From: Galbibacter mesophilus
Lineage (GTDB): Bacteria > Bacteroidota > Bacteroidia > Flavobacteriales > Flavobacteriaceae
Direction: 5' to 3'
Length of the DNA: 64,000 bases
Assembly: GCF_023721415.1 (NCBI RefSeq)
Contig: NZ_JAMQVC010000001.1
Location: forward strand, 868,001 to 932,000
Numbering within the stretch: the first letter of the stretch is position 1; each line of letters begins with the position of its first letter. Of the stretch, positions 54,289 through 63,477 are shown in pieces. The notes below the pieces were generated by a model, which was not told the origin of the DNA, ran no database searches, and worked only from the letters and a program-made list of their open reading frames with translations. Both the position numbers and the translations under genes were made by a program.

Positions 54289-56595
54289 CTACACTACCGA
54301 TTTTTCTACGGTTACTTTAATAGATTTGCTAATGGGCGTATAGCTTTTGTCGGCGTAATGATTGTAAGGCACCAACACATTGGTTTCTGGAAAATAGGCC
54401 GCCAAATTACCTTTCGGAATTTTATGCGGAACCACTAAAAACTGCAATGCTTCGCGCCGCTTTCCGTCGTAATTGCTTATAAGATTCACTTTTTCCAAAC
54501 GCTCTACTCCAATCTTTTTCATGTCGGAAGGATGCATAAAAACTACCCTTCGTTCGTTGTAAACCCCACGATACCTATCATTGAGTCCGTAAACAGTGGT
54601 ATTGAACTGGTCGTGAGAACGTATGGTCATCAGCAAAAATTCGTCTTCTGCCAATTCATGCTCAGGAAGCTCGCAATTACTAAACTGTGCTTTCCCCTCC
54701 GGCAGATGGCTAAAATCTAGTTCGCGCACATTGTTTGGCAAGTAAAAGCCACCTTCTTTGCTATTTTCCTCCACTTTCTTAAAAGAAGGGAGCACCTCAC
54801 TCATTTTTTTCCGAATTTCGGAATAATTACTGCTTAAGCCCAACCAATCTACTGAATGTTTGCCTTTAAAATAAGCGTTGGCAATGCCCCCGATAATCTC
54901 TGGTTCGCTCTTTAACCAATCAGAAGCCGGTTCGAGAACGCCACGGGTTCTGTGTACTTTTCCCATGCTATTTTCAACGGTAAGAAAACGAAGTTCGCCA
55001 TCTTTTTTGTCGTGTTCAGACCTTCCCAAAGTAGGTAAGATTAGTGCTTTCTTTCCTGTAATAAGGTGCGAACGATTTAATTTTGTGCTTATCTGTACGG
55101 TAAGATTGCAATTTTGAAATGCTTCCGCGGTGTAATAGGTATCTGAAGCTGCCGAAACAAAATTTCCGCCAAGGCCTACAAATACTTTTGCATTCCCTTC
55201 ATGCATGGCTTCCATGGCGCGAACGGTATCATAGCCTTCTTCACTCGGCGGTGTGAATTTAAATACTTCCGCTATTCTTTCGTTTAAATCTTTATTTACA
55301 AAATGCATAATCCCCACAGAACGGTCGCCCTGAACATTGCTATGCCCACGAACAGGACAAGTACCGGCGCCGGGCTTGCCCAAACTGCCCTTCAGCAATA
55401 ATAAGTTAACACACTCTTTTATGTTTTCCACTCCATTTTTGTGCTGGGTAAGACCCATGGCCCAACAAACAATAATTTTTTTATTCTTCGCCAATAGCGC
55501 CACGGTTTGATTGATAACATCTTCGGAAACTCCGCAGCGTACTAATAATTCTTCTTCTGAAAAAGAAGCTAAATGGGAAAGAAAAGAGGTGTAACCAACG
55601 GTAAACTTTTCAATAAAAGAATGGTCGAAAACGGATGCATCCTTTTCTGCTAAAACGGCCAATTTCTTCATAATTAGCTTTAAAAGCGCCACATCTTCGT
55701 TGATTTTTATAGGGATATGTACATCGCTAATAGCGGTTCCAGAAGTAAGAACGCCGCCAACAGATTGCGGATTTTTAAACCGAACCAAACCTGCTTCTTC
55801 TAACGGATTTATACTTACAATCTTCCCGCCGTTCTGCTTGCATTTTTCCAGTGCCGACAACATTCTTGGGTGATTGGTACCCGGATTCTGACCCAGAATA
55901 AGAACAACCTCAGCCTCATAAAAATCTTCCAACTTTACCGAACCTTTGCCTATTCCCAAGGTTTCCCCGAGGGCTACGCCACTGGATTCGTGGCACATAT
56001 TCGAGCAATCCGGCAAGTTGTTGGTGCCAAAAGCACGGGCGAACATTCCATATAAAAAAGCCGCCTCATTGCTAGACCGACCAGAGGTGTAAAAAATGGC
56101 TTCGTTAGGGTTATTTAATTGATGAAGTTCTTCTGCGATAATTTCAAAAGCCTTTTCCCAAGAGATGGGTTGGTAGTGCGAGCTTCCTTCCGCTAAAAAC
56201 ATGGGTGCTTCAATGCGACCGCTTTTGCCAATCTCGTAGTCGCTCCAAAGGGATAATTCTTCTACGGAATACTTTTGAAAAAATGCTGCATCTACGCGTT
56301 TGGTGGTAGCTTCTTCTGCCAATGCTTTTGCACCATTTTCGCAATACTCTCCCAGTTTAGAACGATTCTCAGGGTCTGGCCAAGCACAACTGGGACAATC
56401 AAATCCTTCTTTTTGATTCATTTTTCCCAAAGCTTGAAAAGAGCGGGCAACCCCCATTTCCTTAAAACTGTGTTCCAAAGCTACTTTAACGCCCAACATC
56501 CCCGCCGCATAGCTGGTGGGCGCTTTTAATTCTATCCCCGTGAATTTTATTTCACTTTCTGCGGATACTTTTCTGGGAGTGTGGTTTGTTTTCAT
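54289..56595 (-). CDS. FdhF/YdeP family molybdopterin oxidoreductase
   Basis: The product is a 768-aa cytoplasmic oxidoreductase of the formate-dehydrogenase H-like/YdeP family. N-terminal FDCPSCAWPDPENRSKLGEYC carries an iron-sulfur-type cysteine pattern; ALGETLGIGKGSVKLEDFYE and GQNPGTNHPRMLSALEKC are molybdopterin-binding segments, and the C-terminal DQFNTTVYGLNDRYRGVY is the cofactor-cap region. It lacks selenocysteine. The substrate is unknown. No fdhD or molybdenum-cofactor genes are in this window. Confidence 0.88.
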   Translation of the reverse strand: MKTNHTPRKVSAESEIKFTGIELKAPTSYAAGMLGVKVALEHSFKEMGVARSFQALGKMNQKEGFDCPSCAWPDPENRSKLGEYCENGAKALAEEATTKRVDAAFFQKYSVEELSLWSDYEIGKSGRIEAPMFLAEGSSHYQPISWEKAFEIIAEELHQLNNPNEAIFYTSGRSSNEAAFLYGMFARAFGTNNLPDCSNMCHESSGVALGETLGIGKGSVKLEDFYEAEVVLILGQNPGTNHPRMLSALEKCKQNGGKIVSINPLEEAGLVRFKNPQSVGGVLTSGTAISDVHIPIKINEDVALLKLIMKKLAVLAEKDASVFDHSFIEKFTVGYTSFLSHLASFSEEELLVRCGVSEDVINQTVALLAKNKKIIVCWAMGLTQHKNGVENIKECVNLLLLKGSLGKPGAGTCPVRGHSNVQGDRSVGIMHFVNKDLNERIAEVFKFTPPSEEGYDTVRAMEAMHEGNAKVFVGLGGNFVSAASDTYYTAEAFQNCNLTVQISTKLNRSHLITGKKALILPTLGRSEHDKKDGELRFLTVENSMGKVHRTRGVLEPASDWLKSEPEIIGGIANAYFKGKHSVDWLGLSSNYSEIRKKMSEVLPSFKKVEENSKEGGFYLPNNVRELDFSHLPEGKAQFSNCELPEHELAEDEFLLMTIRSHDQFNTTVYGLNDRYRGVYNERRVVFMHPSDMKKIGVERLEKVNLISNYDGKRREALQFLVVPHKIPKGNLAAYFPETNVLVPYNHYADKSYTPISKSIKVTVEKSVV

Positions 56596-56657
56596 TTTTC
56601 AGAGATTTTGTGGTTCTCATTCATTCTTCTATTTCATTCTTATCTTTTCAGGAAACT

Positions 56658-58043
56658 TCATTTATTTTTTAATAATTCCAATTGTATTTTTTTCGCATCA
56701 TGGAGGCTAAATTTCTTGTTTTCCTTGAAATTTTTGATACAATAGTCAATTGCCTTGATTCCATCTTTTCTTTTTAAATCGTTATCCAAAATGGTTTTGG
56801 CAATCCAATAGTTGAAAACAAGTTTTCCATCTGGATATTTATCCATTGACGTTTTTAAAAATTCAATTCCTTCCTTTGGTCTGTTTAATTTTTCATTAAA
56901 TAATCTGAATGGTCTCTCAAAATAGAAAGTGTTTTCATAAAATCCATTTTCGAGTTGCAATTTCCAATTATTAATAGCTTCTTCATAAAATCCTGCCTGT
57001 TCATACCATTGAGCTCTATCTGAATACAGATGGTTTCCTGGATAGAAGTTATTTTCTTTACCCACTTCCAAAATTTGGTCGAGAAGTAATCTATTATTCA
57101 CATTAGTGATTTGTTCAATTAAATAGAGATAATCATCCTCATTGAGCGTGGAAGAAATCCCATAGGTGTTGTTGGTGTTTTCAACCTTTTTTTTCAAATA
57201 GTCTTTCACTGAAAAGTTCGTGGTTCTTGATGTTGTTTCAAAATCATCAAAATTTCTATAATCTGAAAAGACAAACATTAAGGCGTCATTCAAAGATTTT
57301 GGGACTAGGTCTCGATGTCCTGCATTATAGATTTTATGTTGAAATAAGTCGTTGTAATTGTTCATTTTAAAGATTGTGTCCAATCTTTTACCTGTTTCCA
57401 AACGATATTGGTCATCCTTTAAACCAGAAGATACGAAGTAGCTAAATTTTTCAATTCCTTTAATAGATATGAATTCTTTTAAGAAATCTATTTGTTCATC
57501 TGCCAAATCGGGTGATATTGCAATAAAGGCTTGGAAAGGATTATATTCTTTTGATATCATTTCATTAACAAAAGTAGCAGTGTTCGAATGTCCTACAATA
57601 ACATTGTAATTTGAAGTAGAGTACTCTTTCTCAATTAATGGTTTGACTTCATTTATTAGATGATTTTTTAATTTTTCAGAGCCTTCTAAAAATTCAGTTT
57701 TTGGAATGTTTGCATTTTGTCCATAATTAGGGTTTGTTTCATAATTTCTGTCATTGTGAAAAATGCTTACTACGATAGATTTAGGAATTACATCATATTG
57801 CATTAAGAAATTTGTATAGCTACTTGTTATGGGAAAAAGCTCAAAACCATCAAGCGTATAAATTACAGGATATTTTTTTGTTTCGGAATAATCCTTTGGC
57901 AGGAATATCTTTACTTTCCTCTCATTTTGAAAATAATCGGAATTCAGTTTTTTTTCGATTATCTGATATCCAATTCCGTCCACATTTTGCCCAAATATTG
58001 TTAGGTTGCAAACGAAAAAGATTATTGTTAAAGGGTTCTTCAT
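56658..58043 (-). CDS. Esterase-type alpha/beta-hydrolase with helical tail
   Basis: The product is a 461-aa secreted protein: signal LTIIFFVCNLTIFGQN, an esterase D/enterochelin-esterase-like domain (about 25-275; VKIFLPKDYSETKKYPVIY, VIVGHSNTATFVN with nucleophile Ser, YNAGHRDLVP with His) and a C-terminal helical, TPR-like region (about 290-461; WYEQAGFYEEAINNWKLQLE). It lies downstream of the unknown 185-aa gene. It may act on small esters or siderophore-like compounds; substrate unknown. Confidence 0.82.
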   Translation of the reverse strand: MKNPLTIIFFVCNLTIFGQNVDGIGYQIIEKKLNSDYFQNERKVKIFLPKDYSETKKYPVIYTLDGFELFPITSSYTNFLMQYDVIPKSIVVSIFHNDRNYETNPNYGQNANIPKTEFLEGSEKLKNHLINEVKPLIEKEYSTSNYNVIVGHSNTATFVNEMISKEYNPFQAFIAISPDLADEQIDFLKEFISIKGIEKFSYFVSSGLKDDQYRLETGKRLDTIFKMNNYNDLFQHKIYNAGHRDLVPKSLNDALMFVFSDYRNFDDFETTSRTTNFSVKDYLKKKVENTNNTYGISSTLNEDDYLYLIEQITNVNNRLLLDQILEVGKENNFYPGNHLYSDRAQWYEQAGFYEEAINNWKLQLENGFYENTFYFERPFRLFNEKLNRPKEGIEFLKTSMDKYPDGKLVFNYWIAKTILDNDLKRKDGIKAIDYCIKNFKENKKFSLHDAKKIQLELLKNK

Positions 58044-58277
58044 TTTCAGTTTTATAATTATCTATCTACAAACTTACCATTATCTTTTTACGACTTTGGA
58101 GTTAAGAAAATTTTTCGACCTACCCGAAATGCTATGGCAGGCAGGCAAACTCAGGATGAAACCTTAAGTAATAAATGTATTTTTAGAGAGCTTATTTGCT
58201 CCTTTTTGGGCTGTATAATCATTTTGTCGCAGGACACTGAGCCACAATTGCTGTTATAAGGTATTAGGAAACGTTTT

Positions 58278-58433
58278 TTATTTTCTTTTTTTTAACAATA
58301 TCCCCTCTCCGTATTGTTCAATTAATTCACTAATCGGAGTTATTAATCCTGATAAATAAGAACTTCCAATTGCGATACTGCTACTTTTCGGTATTTTATT
58401 TAAGTCAACATCCAATAATTTATTAGTATTCAA
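58278..58433 (-). CDS. Small overlapping ORF, 51 aa
   Basis: The 51-codon frame begins with TTG at 58433 and overlaps the end of the 185-aa gene by 11 bp. Eight bases upstream of the TTG stands GGAGG, an unusually good ribosome site for this phylum. The protein LNTNKLLDVDLNKIPKSSSI continues IAIGSSYLSGLITPISELIE and ends YGEGILLKKRK. It has a mixed composition suggesting a real product. No family is recognised. It is a possible partner of the upstream protein. Confidence 0.5.
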   Translation of the reverse strand: MNTNKLLDVDLNKIPKSSSIAIGSSYLSGLITPISELIEQYGEGILLKKRK

Positions 58434-58980
58434 CAGCACTACCTCCAAACTTTTTTAAGTCTACATTTCTGTGCGAATTATTTATCGGATTCCAATATTC
58501 TTCAAGTTCCCAGAAATATTCGAAATCAAGGGTCTTCAATTTGTATATGAGATTAAAATATTCGTTCTCTTTTAAATATGTCCATTTTATATTTCCTAAT
58601 TTCAATTCTTTATGTGCTCGATTAATGTTTTTAAGTAATATATTATCAATTGGAGGATGTATAACTTTCGCAAGATTTCCTTGACCTGAATTTTTAATTA
58701 CAACAGCTGTTTTAAGATATATAGCTATAATTTTAGCTGCTCGTCCATAGCTTGTTTTTATTCCTCTTTTTTCAATTTCATCAATTATTATTTTAGATGT
58801 TTTCCTATGAAAGCTATTGAATTCTTCTGGTAATATATTGTCTAACATAGCAAATTCTTGTAATTCAGTTTTATTTATTGCTAACGTTATATTTTCAGTA
58901 GTTGTAAATCCTCTTTGTGAAGCTCTTGAAGCCGTCCAAACAGCATAATTATGCAAATGCGTTTTAAAATTATAATTCAT
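58423..58980 (-). CDS. Conserved hypothetical protein, 185 aa
   Basis: The product is a mostly helical soluble protein. The start is MNYNFKTHLHNYAVWTASRA, then a long central region with SFHRKTSKIIIDEIEKRG, TSYGRAAKIIAIYLKTAVVI and LAKVIHPPIDNILLKN, and a C-terminal FEYFWELEEYW. It looks like a conserved family of unknown function; the YGRAAKIIAIYLKT helix is its most distinctive part. It has high A/T and sits, with a small overlapping ORF, between the Lhr-like helicase and an esterase. Confidence 0.7.
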   Translation of the reverse strand: MNYNFKTHLHNYAVWTASRASQRGFTTTENITLAINKTELQEFAMLDNILPEEFNSFHRKTSKIIIDEIEKRGIKTSYGRAAKIIAIYLKTAVVIKNSGQGNLAKVIHPPIDNILLKNINRAHKELKLGNIKWTYLKENEYFNLIYKLKTLDFEYFWELEEYWNPINNSHRNVDLKKFGGSAVEY

Positions 58981-59069
58981 AATAAAGAGTTTTTTTATTC
59001 AATATTGCCTAACTTCCAACACCTACAAGGTTGCCAAAACCTTGCAGGAGATGTTTCGTAAAGTTACCA

Positions 59070-61541
59070 TTATTTCTCCAGTTGTAATTTCATCTTACGT
59101 ATTCGGTCGGCGAGTTTTTCTGAAGATAATTTTTCCCGCAATCTATCCGTAATTATAGGAAAGGAAAACGGCGTAGGCTTTTCACATTCCCGCCAAACTA
59201 TCTGTTGGATTTCTATGCGCTCCAATGCCTGAATGAGCCTTCCTTCCTCCAAAGAATGCTCAAAAGTTTCCCGATAGGATTGGAGGTACAATAAATTCTC
59301 GGGTTCGTAATCCCGAAACACATTAAACAACAATTGCGAACTACTTTGCAGGTGTTTGCTCTTTAAAAGTTTATCAGGAAACCCTTGAAATACGAGTCCG
59401 CCTACAACGGCGATATCCCTAAATTTTCTGCGGGCCATTTCCGTGGCATTTAAACTTTTCTCGAGGTCGGCATGCATAAATCGTGGCGTAAACAAATCGT
59501 TATCCAATACATTTTGAATATCTATTTTTTGATCGGAAAGCAACTCAAATCCATAATCGTTAAAGGCAATGGAGAAAGTTATGGGCTGCAAAAGACTAAT
59601 GCGGTATGCCAATAAACTTCCCATGGCTTCATGAACAAACCTCCCTTCAAATGGATAGAAAATAGCATGGTGTCCCTCTCGGGTTTTAAAAGTCTCAATA
59701 AGAAATTCTTTATCAGTAGGAACGATAGATTCTTTGGTTTGCCTTTCAAAAACAGGCCCCAAAGCTTTTAATTCCGAAGAAATAGTTTCCGTATGATAGT
59801 TGTATAATTCCTTCCGAAGCAATTCACTCATCTGTGATGAAAAACTCATTCTTCCACCCATCCAACTTGGAACTTTACTGCTTTTCTGCTTGGATTTCTT
59901 CACCAGCACTTTCATGTTTTTTATACTGAAGAGCTCCAAATTCCGTCCAGCGAAAGTAAAAACGTCGCCGGGCTTTAGTTTGGATATAAACCATTCTTCA
60001 ATAGTACCAATGTAGCCTCCTTTTAAATATTTTACTGAAAGTACGGCATCACTCACAATAGTTCCAATAGACAATCGGTGTCGCATGGCGGTGCGCCGAC
60101 TTTCTACTAAAAACTTTCCTTCCTCATTGACCATTACTTTTTTGTATTCGTCATAATTTTCCAGCGATTCACTTCCCACGGTAATAAAACGAAGCACCCA
60201 ATTCCACTCTTCTTCTGTCATGCCCTGAAAGCAAAAAGTAGTTTTTACTTCCTTAAATATCTCATCAGGGAAAAATCCATTGGAAACAGCTAGGGTAGTG
60301 AGATACTGAATTAAAACATCGAAAGAAAGTAAATATGGAATACGATCTTCCACTTGCGCTGTTTTTACGGCATTTTTAAGTGCTGAAGCTTCGATAAGTT
60401 CGATGGCGTGGGTGGGTAAAAAATAAATAACACTTTCTTCTCCGGGCCTGTGCTTACTTCGTCCTGCCCGTTGCATAAATCTAGCGACTCCTTTGGGTCC
60501 ACCTATTTGAATGATGGTCTCTACAGGCGCAAAATCGACCCCCAAATCCAAACTCGAGGTACACACCACTGCTTTCAGACTTTCATTGCGAATAGCGCCC
60601 TCTACCCAAAGTCGGGTTTCTTTGCCAATACTACCGTGGTGCATAGCGATTTCCCCAGCAAATTCAGGATGCTTTGCCAAAATGGCTTGAAACCAAAGTT
60701 CGCATTGTGCCCGCGTATTGGTGAAAAGCAAAGTGGTTTTACTTTTTTCGATAATTGGAATTGTTTTTTCCAGAAGATGAAGTCCTAAATGGCCCCGCCA
60801 CGGGAACTTTTCCATGGTATCGGGGAGAATGGAGCGCACTTTTATTTTTTTCTTTAGGTTGGCGCGGAGTAAGATTGAATTTTTTAGGGCAACGGAATTG
60901 GGTCCCAACAACACTCCCCGAGCCTGCTCTAAATTTCCAATGGTAGCCGAAATTCCCCAGATTTGTAATGGCGAACAGACGGTTTTTAATCGGGAAAGTG
61001 CCAATTCAATTTGCACGCCTCTTTTCGAACCCAACAATTCGTGCCATTCGTCTACTACTACTGCATTTAAAGTAGAAAAAGTTTTATCGTAATTTTTAGA
61101 TGAAAGTAATAAATGAAGGCTTTCTGGAGTAGTAATGAGTAAATCGGGCATTTTTCGTTTTTGGGCAGCCCGTTCTTTTTGTGGCGTATCGCCCGTTCTA
61201 ATACCCACGGTAAAAGGCAATTCTATTTCATCGCAGAATCGTTGTGTAGCTTGTTGAATTTCCAACGATAATGCCTTTAAGGGCGTAATCCAAACTGCTT
61301 TTACTCCTTTGGGATTTTTGGTTTTATAATCAGGATTTTCCTGAATGTATTTCAAGACAATCCCAATCCACAGTGCATAAGTTTTTCCGCTACCTGTAGG
61401 CGCGTTTAGTAATCCGTTTTTACCTTCTAAATAGGCTTGCCAAGTTTTTTTCTGAAACGGAAAAGGTTTCCAGTTTTGCGATAAAAACCAGTGTTCTGCA
61501 ATGTTAAACAGTTCTTTTTTGTAATTTTTGTTTTTGTCCAA
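59070..61541 (-). CDS. Ligase-associated DEXH helicase, Lhr-type
   Basis: The product is an 823-aa SF2 helicase. Walker A is NAPTGSGKT (about 46-54), motif II VDEWHE (Asp164-Glu165), SAT in GISATIGNL, and motif VI QRAGRSKHRPG. A helical Lhr-type C-terminal half follows. The start is TTG at 61541 (no ATG in frame). It belongs to the ATP-ligase repair set, with ligase just upstream and PdeM 4.8 kb downstream. Confidence 0.93.
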   Translation of the reverse strand: MDKNKNYKKELFNIAEHWFLSQNWKPFPFQKKTWQAYLEGKNGLLNAPTGSGKTYALWIGIVLKYIQENPDYKTKNPKGVKAVWITPLKALSLEIQQATQRFCDEIELPFTVGIRTGDTPQKERAAQKRKMPDLLITTPESLHLLLSSKNYDKTFSTLNAVVVDEWHELLGSKRGVQIELALSRLKTVCSPLQIWGISATIGNLEQARGVLLGPNSVALKNSILLRANLKKKIKVRSILPDTMEKFPWRGHLGLHLLEKTIPIIEKSKTTLLFTNTRAQCELWFQAILAKHPEFAGEIAMHHGSIGKETRLWVEGAIRNESLKAVVCTSSLDLGVDFAPVETIIQIGGPKGVARFMQRAGRSKHRPGEESVIYFLPTHAIELIEASALKNAVKTAQVEDRIPYLLSFDVLIQYLTTLAVSNGFFPDEIFKEVKTTFCFQGMTEEEWNWVLRFITVGSESLENYDEYKKVMVNEEGKFLVESRRTAMRHRLSIGTIVSDAVLSVKYLKGGYIGTIEEWFISKLKPGDVFTFAGRNLELFSIKNMKVLVKKSKQKSSKVPSWMGGRMSFSSQMSELLRKELYNYHTETISSELKALGPVFERQTKESIVPTDKEFLIETFKTREGHHAIFYPFEGRFVHEAMGSLLAYRISLLQPITFSIAFNDYGFELLSDQKIDIQNVLDNDLFTPRFMHADLEKSLNATEMARRKFRDIAVVGGLVFQGFPDKLLKSKHLQSSSQLLFNVFRDYEPENLLYLQSYRETFEHSLEEGRLIQALERIEIQQIVWRECEKPTPFSFPIITDRLREKLSSEKLADRIRKMKLQLEK

Positions 61542-61585
61542 CTTGAAGTTGATTTGATCCTAAAAACTTTAATTTTTAAACGCAA

Positions 61586-61681
61586 TGTCACCTCGAGCGT
61601 AGTCGAGAGGTTATTTGGTTTGTTTACTTAATGAGGTCTCGACTCCGCCTGTCTGCCGACTAAGGCAGGCTCGACCTGACA
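61586..61681. repeat. Palindromic intergenic repeat, copy A
   Basis: TGTCACCTCGAGCGTAGTCG at the left end and GGCTCGACCTGACA at the right end pair in an imperfect stem. The inner part contains AGTCGAGAGGT and AGGTCTCGACT. A nested hairpin CTGCC-GACTAA-GGCAG sits at the right. It lies between the helicase start and the ligase stop. It shares its ends and design with the copy at 63353-63428. Confidence 0.8.
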
Positions 61682-61729
61682 CTTATACTTTATTCCCTTA
61701 TTTATTTAATTACTACCATATTAATCTTT

Positions 61730-63316
61730 TTAAGGCAATAGAGCTTTTAAATCTTCCAAAGTATTTGCTTCTTCAATTTTCTTGTCTTTACGCCATCGTA
61801 AAATACGTGGAAAACGAACGGCAACGCCACTTTTATGTCGCTTGCTTTCTGCAATTCCTTCAAAAGCGATTTCAAAAACCAATTCGGGAACCACTTGCCG
61901 AACTGGCCCAAAACGATCGGAAGTGTTTTTCTTTACAAAATTGTCCACTTTTCGAAATTCTGCATCCGTCAATCCAGAGTACGCTTTCGCAAACGTTACC
62001 AACTCTTTATCGTCCCAAAGTGCAAAGGTGTAATCTGTAAATAAATTAGTTCGCCTTCCATGGCCACGCATGGCATAAGTGAGAACGGCATCGATAGTGA
62101 GCGGATCTACTTTCCATTTCCACCAATCACCTTTTTTCCTTCCCACGAGATACGGCGAATCTTTGCGTTTTAGCATCAAGCCTTCGCTTTTTACTTCCCT
62201 TGCTTGCTCCCGTTCTGTGGCAGCTTGGTCCCAAGTAGAAAACTGCATGATTTCCGACAAATGGAATGGTAAATTATTCTTTTTCTGACTATTGTAAAAA
62301 TTGTCCAGCACCTTACGACGCTCTTGAAATGACTTGTTTCTAATATCTTCGCCGTTCCACTCCAGCAAATCGTATGCTTTTAAAATAACCGGCGTTTTTT
62401 CCAGTAACTTTTTGGATACGTTTTTTCTCCCAATTCGCGTTTGCAATTCGTTGAAAGTACCAATAGAACCTTCCGTAAAGGCTAAAATCTCGCCATCAAT
62501 AACGGTTCCGTCAGGGAAATGTGTAACGAATTCTTGAAACTCCGGGTACTTGTCGGTTACCAATTCCTCCCCGCGGCTCCACACAAAAAGTTCGTTGTTT
62601 CGAACAATTACCTGTGAGCGGATGCCATCCCATTTGTGTTCAAAGTACCACTCTTCAATATTGCCTAAATCGCTTGGCTCTCCCTCCAAAGCGTACGCCA
62701 AATAAAACGGATACGGTTTACTAAGGTAATCTTCTTCATTTTCCTCTAAAATCAATTTTTGAAAAGTAATTGTTTGCGGCGTCCAATTCCCCATTAATTT
62801 ATACGCCAGCACGTCTTCATCAATTTCCGTGGCTTTAGCGAGCGCCCGTGTCATGAGTTTCTGACTGATACCAATTCGGAAACTTCCAGTAAGGATTTTA
62901 TTAAAAACAAAACGCTCGTAATAATCCAATTCTCGCCATTTTTGCTGAAGGTATTTTTTCTTATCTGCCTCATCCCAATCTTTCAACTGAATAACTTCAG
63001 CAATAATTTCATGTAATTTCTTTTCATTATTTGATTGTGCCGTAGGAATGACCAACGCAATAGTTTCTGCCAAATCTCCAACAATATGATACGATTCTTC
63101 AAACAACCAAAGTGGGATATTGGCTTCTTCCGAAGCCCACTCGCGCAGCAAAGTTGTATTCACAGGACGCTTAGGCCTTCGATGCGATAGCAATGCGATG
63201 GCCCACAACTTATCTTTTGGCTCCGCAATTTTGAAGAAATCAGCTAAAGCATCCACCTTGATATTGGTTTTATTGGTGGTGTCCAATTTTTTTATGAGAG
63301 TAGAAAATTCTTTCAC
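61730..63316 (-). CDS. ATP-dependent DNA ligase
   Basis: The product is a 528-aa ATP-dependent DNA ligase. The nucleotidyl-lysine motif is EHKWDGIR (Lys228); motif III is VIDGEIL, and motif IV/V segments are EGLMLKRKDSPY and GRKKGDWWKWKVDP. The N-terminal helical domain (about 1-200) is of the bacterial/archaeal LigB type. The start is GTG. It lies between the MBL exonuclease and Lhr-type helicase genes. Palindromic repeats flank it on both sides. Confidence 0.94.
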   Translation of the reverse strand: MKEFSTLIKKLDTTNKTNIKVDALADFFKIAEPKDKLWAIALLSHRRPKRPVNTTLLREWASEEANIPLWLFEESYHIVGDLAETIALVIPTAQSNNEKKLHEIIAEVIQLKDWDEADKKKYLQQKWRELDYYERFVFNKILTGSFRIGISQKLMTRALAKATEIDEDVLAYKLMGNWTPQTITFQKLILEENEEDYLSKPYPFYLAYALEGEPSDLGNIEEWYFEHKWDGIRSQVIVRNNELFVWSRGEELVTDKYPEFQEFVTHFPDGTVIDGEILAFTEGSIGTFNELQTRIGRKNVSKKLLEKTPVILKAYDLLEWNGEDIRNKSFQERRKVLDNFYNSQKKNNLPFHLSEIMQFSTWDQAATEREQAREVKSEGLMLKRKDSPYLVGRKKGDWWKWKVDPLTIDAVLTYAMRGHGRRTNLFTDYTFALWDDKELVTFAKAYSGLTDAEFRKVDNFVKKNTSDRFGPVRQVVPELVFEIAFEGIAESKRHKSGVAVRFPRILRWRKDKKIEEANTLEDLKALLP

Positions 63317-63352
63317 ATATTTCTGTTTTATTAATCCTCTTTAGTAATTTCT

Positions 63353-63428
63353 TGTCACCTCGAGCGCAGTCGAGAGGTCGTTTGGTTTGCGTATTATAAA
63401 TAAGGTCTCGACTGCGCTCGACCTGACA
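63353..63428. repeat. Palindromic intergenic repeat, copy B
   Basis: The left arm TGTCACCTCGAGCGCAGTCG and right arm CGACTGCGCTCGACCTGACA form a long stem, interrupted only by symmetric CC:CC and GG:GG mismatches. The centre is TTTGGTTTGCGTATTATAAA. It lies between the ligase start and the exonuclease stop, and is the same family as copy A at 61586-61681. Confidence 0.8.
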
Positions 63429-63477
63429 TTTTCTATCTCAAAAGAGATATTCATTATTCATTCCTATTTCACGGCGA

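Noticed and set aside
58130-58150. GGCAGGCAGGC words near 58.14 kb as a third palindromic repeat copy
   Set aside because: Only a short run resembles the nested hairpin of copy A; the diagnostic TGTCA ends are missing, so it is at most a decayed fragment.
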